In this document: piece after piece, positions 26,952 to 40,600 of the stretch
Position numbering within the stretch: the first letter of the stretch is position 1
Layout of the letters: each line of letters opens with the position of its first letter
DNA from: Neelides folsomi
Taxonomy: Eukaryota > Arthropoda > Collembola > Neelipleona > Neelidae
Direction of reading: 5' to 3'
Length of the DNA stretch: 64,000 nucleotides
Assembly: GCA_034687125.1 (NCBI GenBank)
Contig: JAQGBZ010000056.1
Location: 62,001-126,000, forward strand
The notes under the pieces: model-generated
What the model saw: the letters and a program-made list of their open reading frames with translations, nothing else
Database searches by the model: none
Told to the model about the DNA's origin: nothing
Program-made: the position numbers and the translations under genes

Positions 26952-28890
26952 TCCTCACCCAACTGCCCTATGGAATAAATAAAAAAAAACTTTCTATTAT
27001 CAACCGCCTAATAAATATAAAAAAGCGTGGTCACAAGCTCAGTTCATTCTTATAACTTTTGTGTATAAAAGACAGGGAATAAGTTAAAGTTAAAGTAAAG
27101 GCTATCTAAAGTTAAGGCTATCTATAAAAAATAGATTCATATGACTGAACATAAACAAATACACATAAATTACAATGAACATCAAACAGAACAATAAGTT
27201 CGAATATCTCAGTTGTGAACAAAATTCAAAGTAGTAAGAATAAGGTTCTTGTAAATTCATTTCTCCTCCCTCATTTAACAATGGAAATAAATGGAAAAAT
27301 AGGAATAGCTTTAAAGTATAGTTATAAGTTCTTATAAGTTATAAAGTTAAACATAACTACGTACCATATGACATATTAAATCTAGAATTTCTAGAGTATG
27401 TATGTATGAGTTTTGAGTATACAATACATTGAAAATATCTTTCTTTCCCACGGGAGGAATTTCAACTTAACCCATTTTCTCTTCCATTGGCCCATGAGGA
27501 AGTTGAGAAAAATGGTAACAAGACATTCGTCGCCGTTTCAATTCATTTCCAATTCATTCTCAATAGCACCAATTCATCCCACCGCGACAATTCTCAGATT
27601 GCCAATTGAATAGGAAAAAGGACAAATGGTTCCTCATCTTTGCGAGCCTAAGAGGTGATGTAGTAAAAGGCAAGAGAGTGAGTTGAGTGAGTGAATGAGT
27701 GTGAAACGACTTGAATTTTAATATAAAAGATTTCAACACAAATTCGAGTTCCTCGTCATTCAAGATGACGAAGAAGACGAGTCGTTACAAGGTGCACCTT
27801 GCATTCTTGCATCTTAATAAACGAACAAATCTATATTCCTTAATAAATTAAATGAGGAAGACTCGTCCAACCCATTCAGCCCATATAAGGAATATTAAAA
27901 AATATCTCGTCTATGGTGGTTATCACCATTAAAAAAGTAATACTGTAATACATGCTCCTTAATAATCACCAAAACCATTTAATTAGGTAAAAGTAGAAAT
28001 CTGATCCTACTCAAATAAACCCATTAAAGAAATGATAACAAAGTTAACAAACTCCATTTAAACTTTACAATAACACCAAACTTTTACATTGTCTCTCTCT
28101 TACAATTTGCTCACTCAGTCATACATATAGGGAATAGAAAGCAAAACATTAAAAAATGAAAAATAATATCTTGAGCTAGGTTAGTATTACAGGTAAATAC
28201 AGAGATATTTATTACTCTACCAAAAGTTTTTAAAGTCTTTAATAAATTAAAGTTTAAATTAACTAAAAAAGGGAGCAGAGGGCCAAAAATTAAAAGTCAT
28301 TTCCCATTGGTGCATTGAGGGCTTTAAAGTAGGAAATTTGAGGTGGTGAATTGACTGTTGGTCAGAACTCCTTATAATGGAGAAGTAGGGATGATTGTTT
28401 ATTAGGAACCATTAAGAATTGTAATTCATTCATTCGTATCCTCAGTTAAACTTGAAAATATCCTCGAAGGGAGAATAAAATGAAAGGTGTGTGCGTGGCG
28501 TGAAAACCATGTTGGCCGTTCACTTTGCGTCTCAAAGGGAAGAAAGTGGGCCAGAAGGGTTTCACTCCTACGATTCACATGGCCCAGTTTCCTTCTACCT
28601 TCACAAACTACACACAATTTACCCTTCTTTATTCTAATCACATTCTGGGGACTCTTTAATGCTTAAATCCTCTCCCCTCTCAGTTTCCTCCAAAGTTCGC
28701 CAAAACAAGACAATAGAATCTTATTAGAATAAAAGAGGAAACTTCAAACTTAAATTGAGGGTATGAAAATTATGGAAATGAACCACAACAAGAACCGTTC
28801 TCTACTCACAACAAACTCACACTCTCTTCTCCCTATCTTTCTAAAGTTGATTAAGGCTTTAAAGTTATAGGTGATCTTAATTAAACTTAC
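26952..28890 (-). other. CHS1: CHS1 upstream region / 5' UTR intron
   Basis: Lies between the CHS1 start codon and the proposed non-coding first exon. It contains a short direct repeat (ggctatct, twice near 27,101-27,122). No ORF with family resemblance was found. Confidence 0.5.
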
Positions 28891-29060
28891 TTTGATATTA
28901 AAAGGTCTCCACCCTGTCCGGGTGCGTCTTCAGGTTCCCGGTTTCTCTTAGAGGCGGGGTTGGATGGAAGCCTCAAGGAGTGAAACGTCTTGTCTTGTTG
29001 TTCAGAGCATCGTGAAGTCACGATGCGGCGAAGTCTCCACTTTTACAACTGAGTCCACCG
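28891..29060 (-). other. CHS1: Probable non-coding first exon / promoter region of CHS1
   Basis: On the minus strand a stretch clearly richer in GC than its surroundings ends in a very good splice donor (TCAAA then GTAAGT at 28890). It has no long ORF and lies 1.9 kb upstream of the coding exon that carries the CHS1 start. This is what a 5' UTR exon would look like. The transcription start is not visible, so the upstream limit is arbitrary. Confidence 0.35.
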
Positions 29061-30718
29061 AGAGGGAAACAAGTTGGATGAAGGTAGGACCAGATTTTCC
29101 ACCCTCCTACCTTTCAAACACAATTCTCTCCCCTTAATTCCTACCTTCCAACTCCCAACCTCCTTCCATACACAAAGCATTCACCTTCATTCCTTCTTCC
29201 TCTACAACACAAATCCATCCTTACTTCTAAAATACATAAATACATGACACATTAAAATATGTCTTTGTATTGACCAAGCATCCGAATTATTCAAAATTAA
29301 GAAAACTTTAACCTTATGGAAAAACCACAAGCATTCTAAATATATAAAATATACATAATCTGTACATACACAATTTATTCTCTAGTCTCTACTATTAACT
29401 AATAAGTCCAAAATATAAAATCATACAATTTTTCTAAATTATGACAAGTATACACGAAACATGTTAAATTAAATAAATATACATAGTTTACAAAATACTA
29501 CAATTAGGCGGTTAAATTAGGTAAGTAAAGTTAAACACAAGTATAGAATTTTACATTGCAAGGTATAAATACGTAAATAAGTAAAGGTAAGATTAGAGAC
29601 AAATAAGGTAAGTAATGTAATATACATATGGAAGATATTAGTTCGTTTCTCTATTATTACGTATATTAGTACGGACTCTACAAAATATTTTAAATATACA
29701 GCCAATGGGTAAGATTATGAGAAATGCGTTTAAATCTGTGCTCTGTATTCATGCAACAAATGCAGAAAGACAATAATGTAAACAAAGAGTCAAAATATAT
29801 AAATATGCATGTGTTGATGTATGCGGTTTGAAAAGGAGAAGGACTCCACTCAGGTGTTACGGAGGAGAGATATGTGAGAGAAGCAAAGGGAGAACACAAA
29901 GGAGCAAAATGAAGGAAAAATCTTCTTGTATGCGGAAGGATCATCAGTAAAATAAAAGAAATAAATATATGAAATTGTTTAAAGACGTTTTTTTTAATTC
30001 TTAATAATAATAATGTTCGGGTCTTGACGCAAATTGACGTCTCAAGAAAAACGGCGAAGTAAGGCAGAGGAAACAACGGTAGAATAGAGAAATTTTTATT
30101 ATTAGAGAAAAAAGAGGATCCTTCTCGTCTTCCATCCAACTCCAACATTCTCTCAGACTCTCATCTGCAAGACAATTCATACAGAGGAATTCAGTCAATC
30201 GTCACAATCATGTCTTCTTCGACTCCATTCAACCAAATCATAAATATTTTACTATAAATAAATACTTTAATAATACGTTAAATTCCATTGGGATTTTTAA
30301 AACCAATGAAAATTTATGAGTTTTGATAAATTATAATAAAATTAAAATAAATCATTATTTCTACATTACTAATTACAATTACAGTTGACCAAACAATACA
30401 ATTCCTCATTTGAATCACGCTCTCACTGTTCGCACATTCACCATCACAATCATTTCCCCTATGCTTCAATCATCGCACTCATGATCAATCACATCAGCCT
30501 TTAAGTATTATATCGAAAATAATGATACCTAAGAAAAATATAATGTGTTCAAGGTGTCAAATAATAAATGAGAATATTCAATACAAACATAATTTTCAAG
30601 AAATTTTGCCATATATAATAAAGTATATTGGCAATTTCCATTTTTGTAAATATCGTATTTAATAGCGCATATAAAAAATCTTTTAAAAAATAAATAAATC
30701 TATTCCTTTTATCTACCT
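29061..30718. other. CHS1-importin intergenic region
   Basis: Contains the CHS1 upstream region and the importin beta 3' flank. A 152-codon minus-strand reading frame (30148-29690) is Phe/Leu/Ser-rich low complexity with no recognisable similarity, so I do not call it a gene. Confidence 0.55.
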
Positions 30719-33700
30719 TCAATTAGCAGCTGAGGTTGTATTTTTTAATTTCCGCAATTCCTTTGTAGCCCAGGTTGAGAGCATTTTAGTTTTCCCTGTT
30801 CTCGATCTTCGTCCATGGCCCAAAAGTTCATTGATATTATCATTATCAACCAAGGGGAGAATTCGAGTTCCAAATCCAATTAAAAGGTCCCTAAATAAAA
30901 ATTTATTATAAAAGTAAGTTTTTTTAAAACATTTAAGATAATTTTTTTCTTTTGAAGATTGTTCAAAATAAATCTTACCCAATTAGGCCAGCACAAGCAG
31001 CAATATTTCCATCTGACTTTTCAGGGTCCTTTGAAACTTCTCCAATGAATTGAACAATGTGAACGAGATGCATCTCAATGCAGGCCAAGTCTGGTATTCC
31101 TGAACCATCCCCTCTTAAACCCTGGACAATCCCCGTATACGCCTCCAACACTCCTTCACGTAGTTCACAGAGGTAATCAACCATCTCGAAATCATTCTAT
31201 GAAAAATTCAATTATTAACCAAATTCCATTCAAACTGTCAACGCTTTCTACACCAAATTAGAAACCAGAAACCACAATGACATTCATAAATTGCATTTCC
31301 TTTACCCTATCAACTTGAGCTTGTGATGCTTGCATGAGAGTCTGTAAAACAATATCCAAATATTTCCTAAATTCAGGTCCGATCGCCAATGCCACGTCAC
31401 CCAACACAGACAAAATTTGAGGCTTCACCGATCGATGAACATTTCCACTCTAAATTACAAAAAATAACAATCAATCAAAATCTTAATCAAATTGAAGAAA
31501 TTGAATTGATCAAAACAAGATTATATTTGTAAATAATGATCAAAAATTAAAAATATTCTTACTCCTAAATTTGTGAGGAGAAGTTGCATAATTTCGTCGC
31601 AGAAAGGAACAGCTTTAGGACCCAAAGCACGGCAAATATCTCCAGAAACTCCCACAGCCGCCGTACAGACCGTATGTTCATTTGTGTTCTGAAGCCCCAA
31701 GAGGAGGAAGGGCTTGAAAGATTCCATATATTTGATGAAACCCTCTCCCATGACTTCAGTAAGGGTTGAAATGGCCATAAGGGCATCTTCCTGTACTCCG
31801 CCCGAACGACCTCCCGGGCCACTCAGCATTTGAAGAAGAGCTTCCATTACAGCATCCGAAATATTCGGAGCGTCATTTGGAGTCACTTTAAAAACAAATA
31901 AAATTAAGACACATTCTAATAACCTAATAATAACACGATACACATTTCAAGACCTTAATATTAACTTTTTAAGATAAGGGTTGAAATTAATTTAAGATTT
32001 AATTAATTTTAACTTACTTTTTCTAAGTACACTCTGAAGAGTTGCACAAAGGGAGCTCTGCAACTCATTATACTGAGATCGATCTCCTGAATTCATATCC
32101 ATTGAGAGAACAGTGCGAAGACGTTCAAGAATGACAAGAGTAGTCTGTTGAACAGTATCATAGCAATCCCTGGGAGAATTCTTAATCATCTCCATAAGTG
32201 CTTCGTAAGCTGCTGGACGGAGATTTGCCTTAAAAATAATTAACATTTATATATTATTATCAACATTTATATTATTACTTTGTTAAATCGATATATAATA
32301 TCTGAATAAATAAAATCATACTTGTAAGCCATCAGGTCTGTCAGTTGTTGCAAGAAGTTTTTCCACAATAGGTCTAAAGAAAGTTGACAAAACGTAAGTG
32401 TCAGGTTCCTTGCTCTCATCATTCCTTCCATCAGAAGCAAGTTCATATGCAGCTTCAGCAAGACTGCTAAGTGCCCAGCAAGCATTTGCAGCGACACGTG
32501 GCTCAGCTTGGAGGGCCAAAACAAGAGCATCGAGGAGAGGTGGGAGATGGTGAGGAGTCAACGCAGCATCAGAAACAACTTCACAAATTCGACCAAGAGC
32601 CCAAGCTGTAGTATCTCGAACAACTACGTTCTCGTCACTCATAAGAGCAATCAATGTCGGGAGAGCTTCTTCCGCCAATGGCTTCATCGAACCAGGTTCT
32701 GGACCTAATTTAACAAAAAGTAAAGATTTTAGATTATTATACAAACTTTAATTTTATGATAATGATAAGCTTCATTAAACTTCATTAAACTAATCTATAA
32801 ACTTAACTTTAGCTATACTGAATTACTAAAAGAATAAATGATTGAAACTCATACCTTCCATGATGCATCCAAAAGCCATGACAGCTGCATCACGGAACCT
32901 CCAATTCTCGTGTTTGATGTTATGTTGAACAAAAGGTACAACGTGGGGAATGGTGTCATCTTCACAACAGTTGGCTAAAAGCATAAGGCAAACTCCAGCA
33001 GCTTTGCATGGGTTCCAATCGTCATCATCATCATTGATTTCCTATAAAATTGATTCAATTTTTATTATGAAAAATATTTACTAAATATAATGAGATGTCA
33101 AGAAATAAAAAATTGAGATGATAAAAATAATGAAATAAATACTTGTTTCGTGAGAGTTTGAATGAGCAAAGGAACGAGATATTGTAATGCTCCTTTTGCA
33201 TAAAATCTCGATGACCGAGTTGGAGGTCGTCCCATGTCTTGAGCCTCTGTGGCTTCTATCGCAAGATCAACTTCTTCGTCACAAACATTAGACCAAAATT
33301 CAATGCCTTGAAGGGCAACGTCGTCAACGTCAGATTTCATGGCCTCCATCGTAATAGCAAACAAAGCATGATTCATGTAAAATTCCATATACTGGTAGTA
33401 GAGTGACATGATTTTAACAAGACATTGCAATGCTGCAACTTTCACTGCTGTCTCTCGAATTTGAGTCGCTTCGCATACTACTTGCATAATATAATGACGC
33501 TCAGTCTGAAATTAACCAAATTAAATTAAACAAAAGTCTAATTAAATATTAATATTTAATTATTTTTAAATGAAGAATTAAATACCTCTGCTTCAAAGTT
33601 GGTTTTAGTGAATTCCAACGAATTAAGAAGGGCATTTGTTGCCGCCAACTTGACTCTATCACTTGGTTCGTCACTTTTCATTCCATGGACAATTGCAGTT

Positions 33701-34690
33701 AATATTTGGTTACTTTGAGAGGCGAGTGTTTCAGGCTCCTACAAATGGTTACATTATTTATATAAAGTTAAGTTTAATGCTTAAACAAACAATAAATGTA
33801 AAGATAGTCGACATATTGGTAAATAAAAGTTTAAAGCTTAGTTCTTACAATGTCGCCGCAGATGTATCCGATGGCTTCTAATGATGCTTCTTTGAGAAGT
33901 TCAGGAGAAACATTAACAGGTGCAACGCCAGTCACATTGTTCACAAGAATTGGTATTAAATCTACCCATTGATTTACAGACAATTCAATGACTCCGATAT
34001 AAGAAACGCATTGTGCTGCAGAGCTCGGGCGAGTAGTTTCAGTTCCAAGGGCTCCCAAAACCTAACAAAATTAAAATATTCATAATGTCGTTTTCATAAA
34101 CAAATTAAGCGAAATTGGTTAAATAAGTTAACGTTTTTTTACTTACATTCTTTTTAACATAATTTCTAATATCTTCTGTAAGCATTAGCCATCTCTGTTG
34201 ATACTGAGTTTTAATGGTACTGTCTTTTGATGTCAATAAATTTTTAAGCTGAAGACCAGAGGCCATCCGAGCAACCGGACTATATCCAGTTTGATACAAA
34301 ATTTCCGAAAGACTTCGGATATACTCGGCCTATTAAAAACATCAAATCAATAATCATTTTATGAAATATAAAATATTTCGAAATATTGAATAAGTTAAAA
34401 CATTAAAAGTAAGAATCGACAAAACTTACAAAATTCGTCTGAGCCGCTTGTTCGAGAAAACTTTGTGCTGACTGGAGTTCATGTTGATCTACAATTAAAA
34501 TCAATTAATATTTACATGTGTGGTAAAACAGATGAATTAAATAATATGGCGCTCAATTAACAATAAGCTCAATATGAAAATTTAAAGGTTATGAAAATAT
34601 TAAAAAGATCTTACCTGGTGAAACGGTCCGCTCTAAGATTTGGACGAGCTGAGCCGTCTGAGGATTAATTGGATTAATTGTCGAATTCAT
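30719..34690 (-). CDS. Kpnb1: Importin subunit beta-1 (karyopherin beta-1, Ketel)
   Basis: Nuclear import receptor made of HEAT repeats. It binds importin alpha (IBB), nucleoporin FG repeats and Ran-GTP and carries cargo through the nuclear pore. Thirteen exons join in phase to give 894 aa (family about 880): 34690-34615, 34488-34430, 34329-34147, 34061-33849, 33738-33586, 33505-33143, 33041-32855, 32704-32322, 32228-32018, 31885-31563, 31449-31306, 31196-30979 and 30890-30719 (stop TGA). Recognisable pieces are the N-terminal [15 protein letters not shown] region, the acidic loop [19 protein letters not shown] (residues about 350-368, in the HEAT 8 region that contacts Ran and the IBB), [19 protein letters not shown], and the C-terminal [17 protein letters not shown]. 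The ATG lies 11 nt downstream of a splice acceptor (34703-34702), so the 5' UTR is spliced. No missing motif or disruption was seen. Confidence 0.97.
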
Positions 34691-35269
34691 TTTGCGACTC
34701 CCTGCAGATTAAAAAATTCAATTAGCAAAAGATCCCACTTGATGATTCAAAAATATTTAATTTACTCTCTATCTAGATGAATTCGCTCTTCAAAAACACT
34801 TCCTCCCTCTGATAGGAAATGACAAAATCGGAATTGGCTCTATGATGGGTAAACGAACCCTAGGAACATTTATCGACCGCTTGTGAAGGTCCCGGAGGTC
34901 AAGTTAATTAATGGCGGTTGTTAAATCCAAATTACGATTCGGCCTTTATGTGATGTGGGTTACCGGCAAAAAAGGTGGAGTCAGAATGACCGAATCCAAC
35001 GAGTGGATCTCAACGTCCTTTGACGTATGACGTGGGAGCTTTTGAATTTTCCACAATTGGCAACACCACAAAGAACGATGCGAAACCAAAAGGAACCAAA
35101 ACCAAAAGACAGAAACTCACGTGAAGATTCAACAGGAAAAAGAAGATCGTAAATGACACATTCCCAAACTTTGGGGATTAATTTAAAAGTGAACTTTGAC
35201 CTATGTCAACCAGCTGGATGAGCTTATAAATGGGATGAATGGGTTTAATCGTAATTAAAAAAGGCTTAC

Positions 35270-35410
35270 CCGGACGAGTCGAATTAACTGATGGAGTTTT
35301 AACGTCGATTCGACTTGTTCTTGTCCCGTGAGAATTTGAGGAGAATTGTTCCCGGCTCGCAGCGTTGCAACCGCGTGGAGCGTGCTTTGTCCTCGCTCCT
35401 CTCTAAAATG
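35270..35410 (-). other. Kpnb1: Probable 5' UTR exon / promoter of importin beta-1
   Basis: On the minus strand a GC-richer block ends in the donor GTAAGC (35269), matching the acceptor at 34703-34702 just before the importin start codon. The resulting 5' UTR intron is 566 nt. The upstream boundary is arbitrary. Confidence 0.45.
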
Positions 35411-35578
35411 AAATACTCATGGGGCATGTCCAGCAGATGCCCTCATTATCCAATCAAACCAAATATCATGTTATTTAAATTTAATTTACAATATTTAAAC
35501 TTTAATGAAAAATCATGAGTAATGTCATTTAAAAATATTATGAGAATTTTTAAACATTATAAAATTATTATAAAATTT

Positions 35579-35658
35579 AACGTTCATGAACGTTCACATT
35601 TAAGGAACGTTCAGTGACGTTCATGAATTTTGCGAATTGAGAAGATAAAGAACGTTCA
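35579..35658. promoter_or_regulatory. Cluster of five ACGTTCA motifs upstream of importin beta-1
   Basis: Copies at 35579-35586, 35588-35596, 35605-35613, 35616-35623 and 35650-35658, each (G)A(A)CGTTCA. The first two form a perfect 16-bp palindrome, AACGTTCATGAACGTT. It lies 170-390 bp upstream of the proposed first exon, in otherwise AT-rich DNA. A transcription-factor site cluster is possible; I do not recognise the factor. Confidence 0.45.
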
Positions 35659-35659
35659 G

Positions 35660-37670
35660 TTTTAGCCATATAATGGCATACAGGTAGTTTTTATTGCTTA
35701 ATTGAATCCTAATTAGCTTTAATTTATTAAAATTACCTTATTTACATTTTGAACGGTCCAAACTGTAAATGGAGTTCTTGAACTATTATTTTAATGATTT
35801 GTTATGAGTTCCTTATTTTGATTTCTTTTTCTTTATACGCTGAAATGAAGACAGTTAAAATGACTTTAAATGTGATTTTGATGAGAATGAAAGGAATTAT
35901 TCAATTTATAGATAATATCATGTATTCAATTTATTTTATATATATATTACAATTTTATTAATTATACCCTTAACACCATACATTGGAGTTTCATTGAAGA
36001 ATTAAATAATTTACATCATTTAAATACACATTTACTTATATGCTATGTAAAACCGCGTTCGTTCCCGTCCACAATTTTAACTCCGGGTACGATTAAAGAG
36101 ATTTTTCATCATTTGGATGATTTTTTAAGTAGTTTAATGTTCTATATATTATTCTAGGACATTAATTAGCAAATATGAATATTGTGTTTAACTATAAACA
36201 TATTTACTATACAAAATTTTCTCTTCCTATAATGTTAAATATTTAAAATTTCCGTGTATCAGGTAGGAAATCCTGTGTATATGAAACCTTAAGTTTTAAA
36301 TCTGTAAAAGGAACCTAACTTACCATTTTAATCGTTAACTCGGCTTTTTCTTGGTATAGCTTTCTCATCTTTAAATTCAATAAGAAACTAACACGATTAA
36401 GATTACAGAGGTTCTAATTACTATAATGTATTAGTTTATCCTTAATATTAAATTCATGTATCTAAAATGTATGACAATTTACTTAAACAACATTATTACT
36501 TAATTATAATGTTAAATATCTTTAATGTTTTTTATATAAAATCTTAATTTAAATTAGTACTCCTTAACAGGAATAGGATATAAATACTATTTATTTCTCA
36601 AATAAATACTTTATTAACTCACAATCTATCATAATTTTAAACACCGCAATCTTCTTTTTACACGTTGAGTTATTTTCATAAAAACAAATGAACTTCTCAC
36701 AGTTAAATATAAAAATTCAATAAGTAAACAGAAAGAACCATTAGAGCCAGATTGCCAATCTCATTTTCAATTAGGTATAAATATTATTTATTATTGAAGA
36801 AAAACATAATTGAATAAATATTATATCTAGTCATCAAAAACTGATTAGACAGAAAAAAATAAATTACAACAGTTGTAATGAAAATTAATTGTAAAAAAAC
36901 AATTTTTAAAGAAAATGAAAAACTAGATCAAATGATCAAAACAAATTGAGATTATTTTACCATATTTTCATAATTTATTATCAAGTACTGAAAATATTAA
37001 ATAAATAAGAAACAAATGTAAAAATTGGTTTTAGTTTTTTAAAAAAATTCGGATAAATTATAAATGAATCTTAATTAAATTCAGTAAAAACAAGAAATAA
37101 ACATTTAATACCTTAATCAGGCTTAAACTACACAAATCCATAAACTTCTCAAGGTTTTCAAAGTAACTCATATACCCCCAAGTCTTTAAAAAAAAGTTAT
37201 CTGAGCCAACATACAAAATCTTAATGCATGTTGCACAAAAGTAAAAATTGAGAATTGAACGCAGCTTGTCAACATTGAGAGCATTTAATTGTAAATTAAA
37301 AACAAATATTGTTGAGTCAAACAATTAAAACGGAGTTGAAACTTGAGTTAAATTTTAAAGATAATAAAAAAGCATTAAAATTTTAACAAAATAACTCAAA
37401 CTCCTTTCAAGAAAAAAATCTTCCTCTCTGTCAACTCAAAAGCGATGCTTCATAATCACAACACATTATTTAAGTCCCGTGCATAATATTACTAATTAAG
37501 AGTCTTTTCACATTAATTTCGATGTGTTCATTATGGTACATATACAAATTCCACTATGTAATAGTTTAAAAAGGACCATCGGTTATTACTCAAAAGGTAT
37601 GAATAAATTGAAGAGAAAAAAAACTTATAAATTATGAGTAGGGAGTTGAAGGTAAGATGAGATCGTGATG
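35660..37670. other. Importin-kismet intergenic region
   Basis: Two kilobases of AT-rich sequence between the importin upstream region and the kismet stop codon. It contains the kismet 3' UTR. No gene or structured element recognised. Confidence 0.6.
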
Positions 37671-40600
37671 TCATTGATGCGGAGAATTGGGACCTGAAGC
37701 GGCAGCGGCGGCAGCAGCGGCACTTGACCTCCTCGTAGTCCTCCCGCCATCTTTACCACCATCATCTTCCTTTGCCAAACGCTCCTTTTTCTTCACCATG
37801 AGCAATTGGCGCTCTTCTGCTGTTAAACCTCTGCCCCCATCTCTTAACCTTCTTTCCCGCCTTGTTTCCATCTTCTGAGCCGCCAATTCTTTCTCCAATT
37901 CTTTACTCTCTATTCAACAATTAAACAAAAATTAACCATTAATTAAATACAAAATTAACTGAAATCAATTTAAATGAAAATTTTGCAAGTATAAAATATT
38001 CTATAAATTGTCACCTTTAAGTACAATTCTTTCTGCATATTCATTAGGCGAATCATCATCAGGTAGATCGTCAGCATGATTTCCCATAAGACTCTTCATG
38101 CTCTCATCATCAGATTCATCAGGATTTTCTTGTTGAACAACAGGAGGTCTCACAGCCGCAACTTGACTTCTTCCTCTTTGACCCGATGAATCTTTTTTAT
38201 GTATTGAAGGAATGTTCAGCCCTGGTTGATTTCTCCCTCCAGAAGGGCTTTTATTAGAAGGTTGAGTCTTCTTCCCTCCAAGACCATTGACAAGACCAGA
38301 ACTCATCCCAGGGAAATTTGATCCCATTGAGGACGACATTGGGAAACTCCCAAGACCCAGTGGATTATACATCAAACCCGGATTGGGGAATAAAAAGGGG
38401 AGAGCGGAAGAGAGCATATTGTTAGCATTGTTATTTGCTTGTTGCTGTGCTTGTTGCTGTTGTTGTGATGAAGATTTCCTTCCTCCTTTTTCTCCATCTT
38501 TCTTCCTCTCATTCCTTTCTTGGCGTTCTTGACGTTCTGTAGAGGCCGCATTGGCTGTTTCTTTTGCCATTTTCTCCATAAGTCCAGATAATTCCGAACT
38601 CATTCCACTCATTCCAGGAAGACCAAATCCAAATAAGGGATTTCCTAACCCAAGACTGCTTAAATTGCTCAATGAGCCTAAATTTCCTAAAGAACCTAAG
38701 TTTCCTAATGATCCCAATCCTCCAAAAGGCATAAATAATGGATTCTTTGGATCAATGGACCCTAAAGGTAGATTAGCGAGGAGATTCGGATTCAAGCCAG
38801 ATAAACCTGCAAAATATATATCTGTGAAATATATTTTCAAAAAATATACATGGTTAGAAGGATACTAGAACAAGAAGTTATTTGTAATATTCTGCTGAAA
38901 TCGAAAGACAGTCAGATTGAAGGATCAAAATGTTCCAAATAGAAATGTATAATGTACCTGGGATGTTTGAGAAAGCTCCAAGAGAACTGTAAGGATTGGA
39001 TGATGCCGAGGATGTTGGGACGGAGGCTGACGTCGAGGTTGGAACAGGAGGTGGACTTGTGAGCAACGTCGGTCTCCCAGGTCCCTTCTTCTTCTCGCCT
39101 GAGATTCTCCTATAAAGGTCAGAAGGAAGGTTGCCCTTCTCTTTTACAAGGTCTGACCATTTGGGGTCTATGTCATACATTGGATTATCCAGCAGCCAAG
39201 AGCCCAACTGTTTCAGCTGTGGAGCTTTCGGACCAGTGATCTAAACAAATAAAAACCAATTAAATTCATAAAATTCAAATTTCTTGACTTACCTTTTTTC
39301 CAGAAACTCTATTCACCACAGCTACGTTTTCTTCTCCACTCAGCTTGTTCCAATCAAGAAGGAGGGGATCCACTCTCGGACGACGTCGTCGTCGACCATC
39401 GTTGAAATCAGGAGTTGTTGGTCGCTCAGGTGTCAAATTTGCATGTTCTGCCAGCCATTTGTTCACCTTTGCGTCATGAGAAAAGAGATCCAATTTCGGG
39501 ACAGCTAATTCAGCCAAACGGCTCAAGTCACATTTAGGAATTTCTCCAGGCGCTCCAGAAAATCCACCTATTTAGAACATTTAAAAATTAAAATGTTAAT
39601 ACCACATTAGAATAATATGCTATTCGTATATTGGCAATTTACAAACATTTAATAACTTGTAAGTTATTTTAAAAATATTTTTTAATACTTTTAGTACCAG
39701 CTCCTCCTCTTGGTGAATCTTTCTTTGGAGTTTGTTGTTGCATAGCTGTTAATCGACTCAACTCTTTTCCAGCAGCAGAATTGAAAAGGGAAAGCGTAGC
39801 GCTAAGGAGAGGATTGTTGAATATATTTGCACTCATTGCTTGTTGTTGTTGTTGTTGTTGCTGTTGATCTTTAGCAGCTTGTAAATTCTGAGCGGAGCGT
39901 GCTTTTGAGCGATCAAGTGGAGAAGGATTTGAAGGCGTTTTTCTGCCTCCAGCCGCTGGTGGAAAATTAGATGATCCACCTTTGGCTGCAGAAAGTCCAA
40001 AGACAATCTCGTCAAGCTTCTTGCGTTTTTGAGCTTTTCCTGCACCAGTCGACTGTTCAGGTTCTGGTTCTGGTTCAACATCTCCAAGCTATAAAATAAA
40101 AATTATCATTTACTAATCCTATTCATTATTAATAGTGTTCATACAACTTATTAAATTAGTGTACTTAATTAAAAATTATTACATCATTATTTAAAGTTTA
40201 ATTACCTTTCGTTTTTTCAATTTATCAAGCATGTTTTCAAGCTTAGACTGTTGTTTGGGACCTTTCCTATCACGATCAGTTTCAGAAGGTGAATGTTTCT
40301 CGCTACTTGAGCTAAGATCCAATTCTTTATGTTGTTGCTGCTGTCTGCCTTTTGACATTCGACTAAAGCAAAATTATAAAATTTCAATTAAATCAAAATC
40401 AAGAACAATTTAAAAATTTAATCAAATTCAAAAGAATTAATAGTTAATTAATTAAAATAGATTAAATTAATTACCCTCCAGAGAGGTCAAGTGCAGCTCC
40501 TCCATTTTGTTCTCCTCTTGGTGAAGAGAGTGAGACAGGAGTGACAGTGACAGAAGAGAGCGAAGACAAGGCCGACATCACACCCCCACCAGACTTCACG

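Noticed and set aside
29690-30148. 152-codon minus-strand ORF upstream of CHS1
   Set aside because: Low-complexity Phe/Leu/Ser composition, no recognisable motif, no splice-site support; chance ORF in intergenic DNA.
34737-34818. Plus-strand C/D-like pair (TTGATGA ... CTGA) in the importin 5' UTR intron
   Set aside because: Wrong strand relative to the host gene, imperfect box C, and no guide matching rRNA that I could recall.
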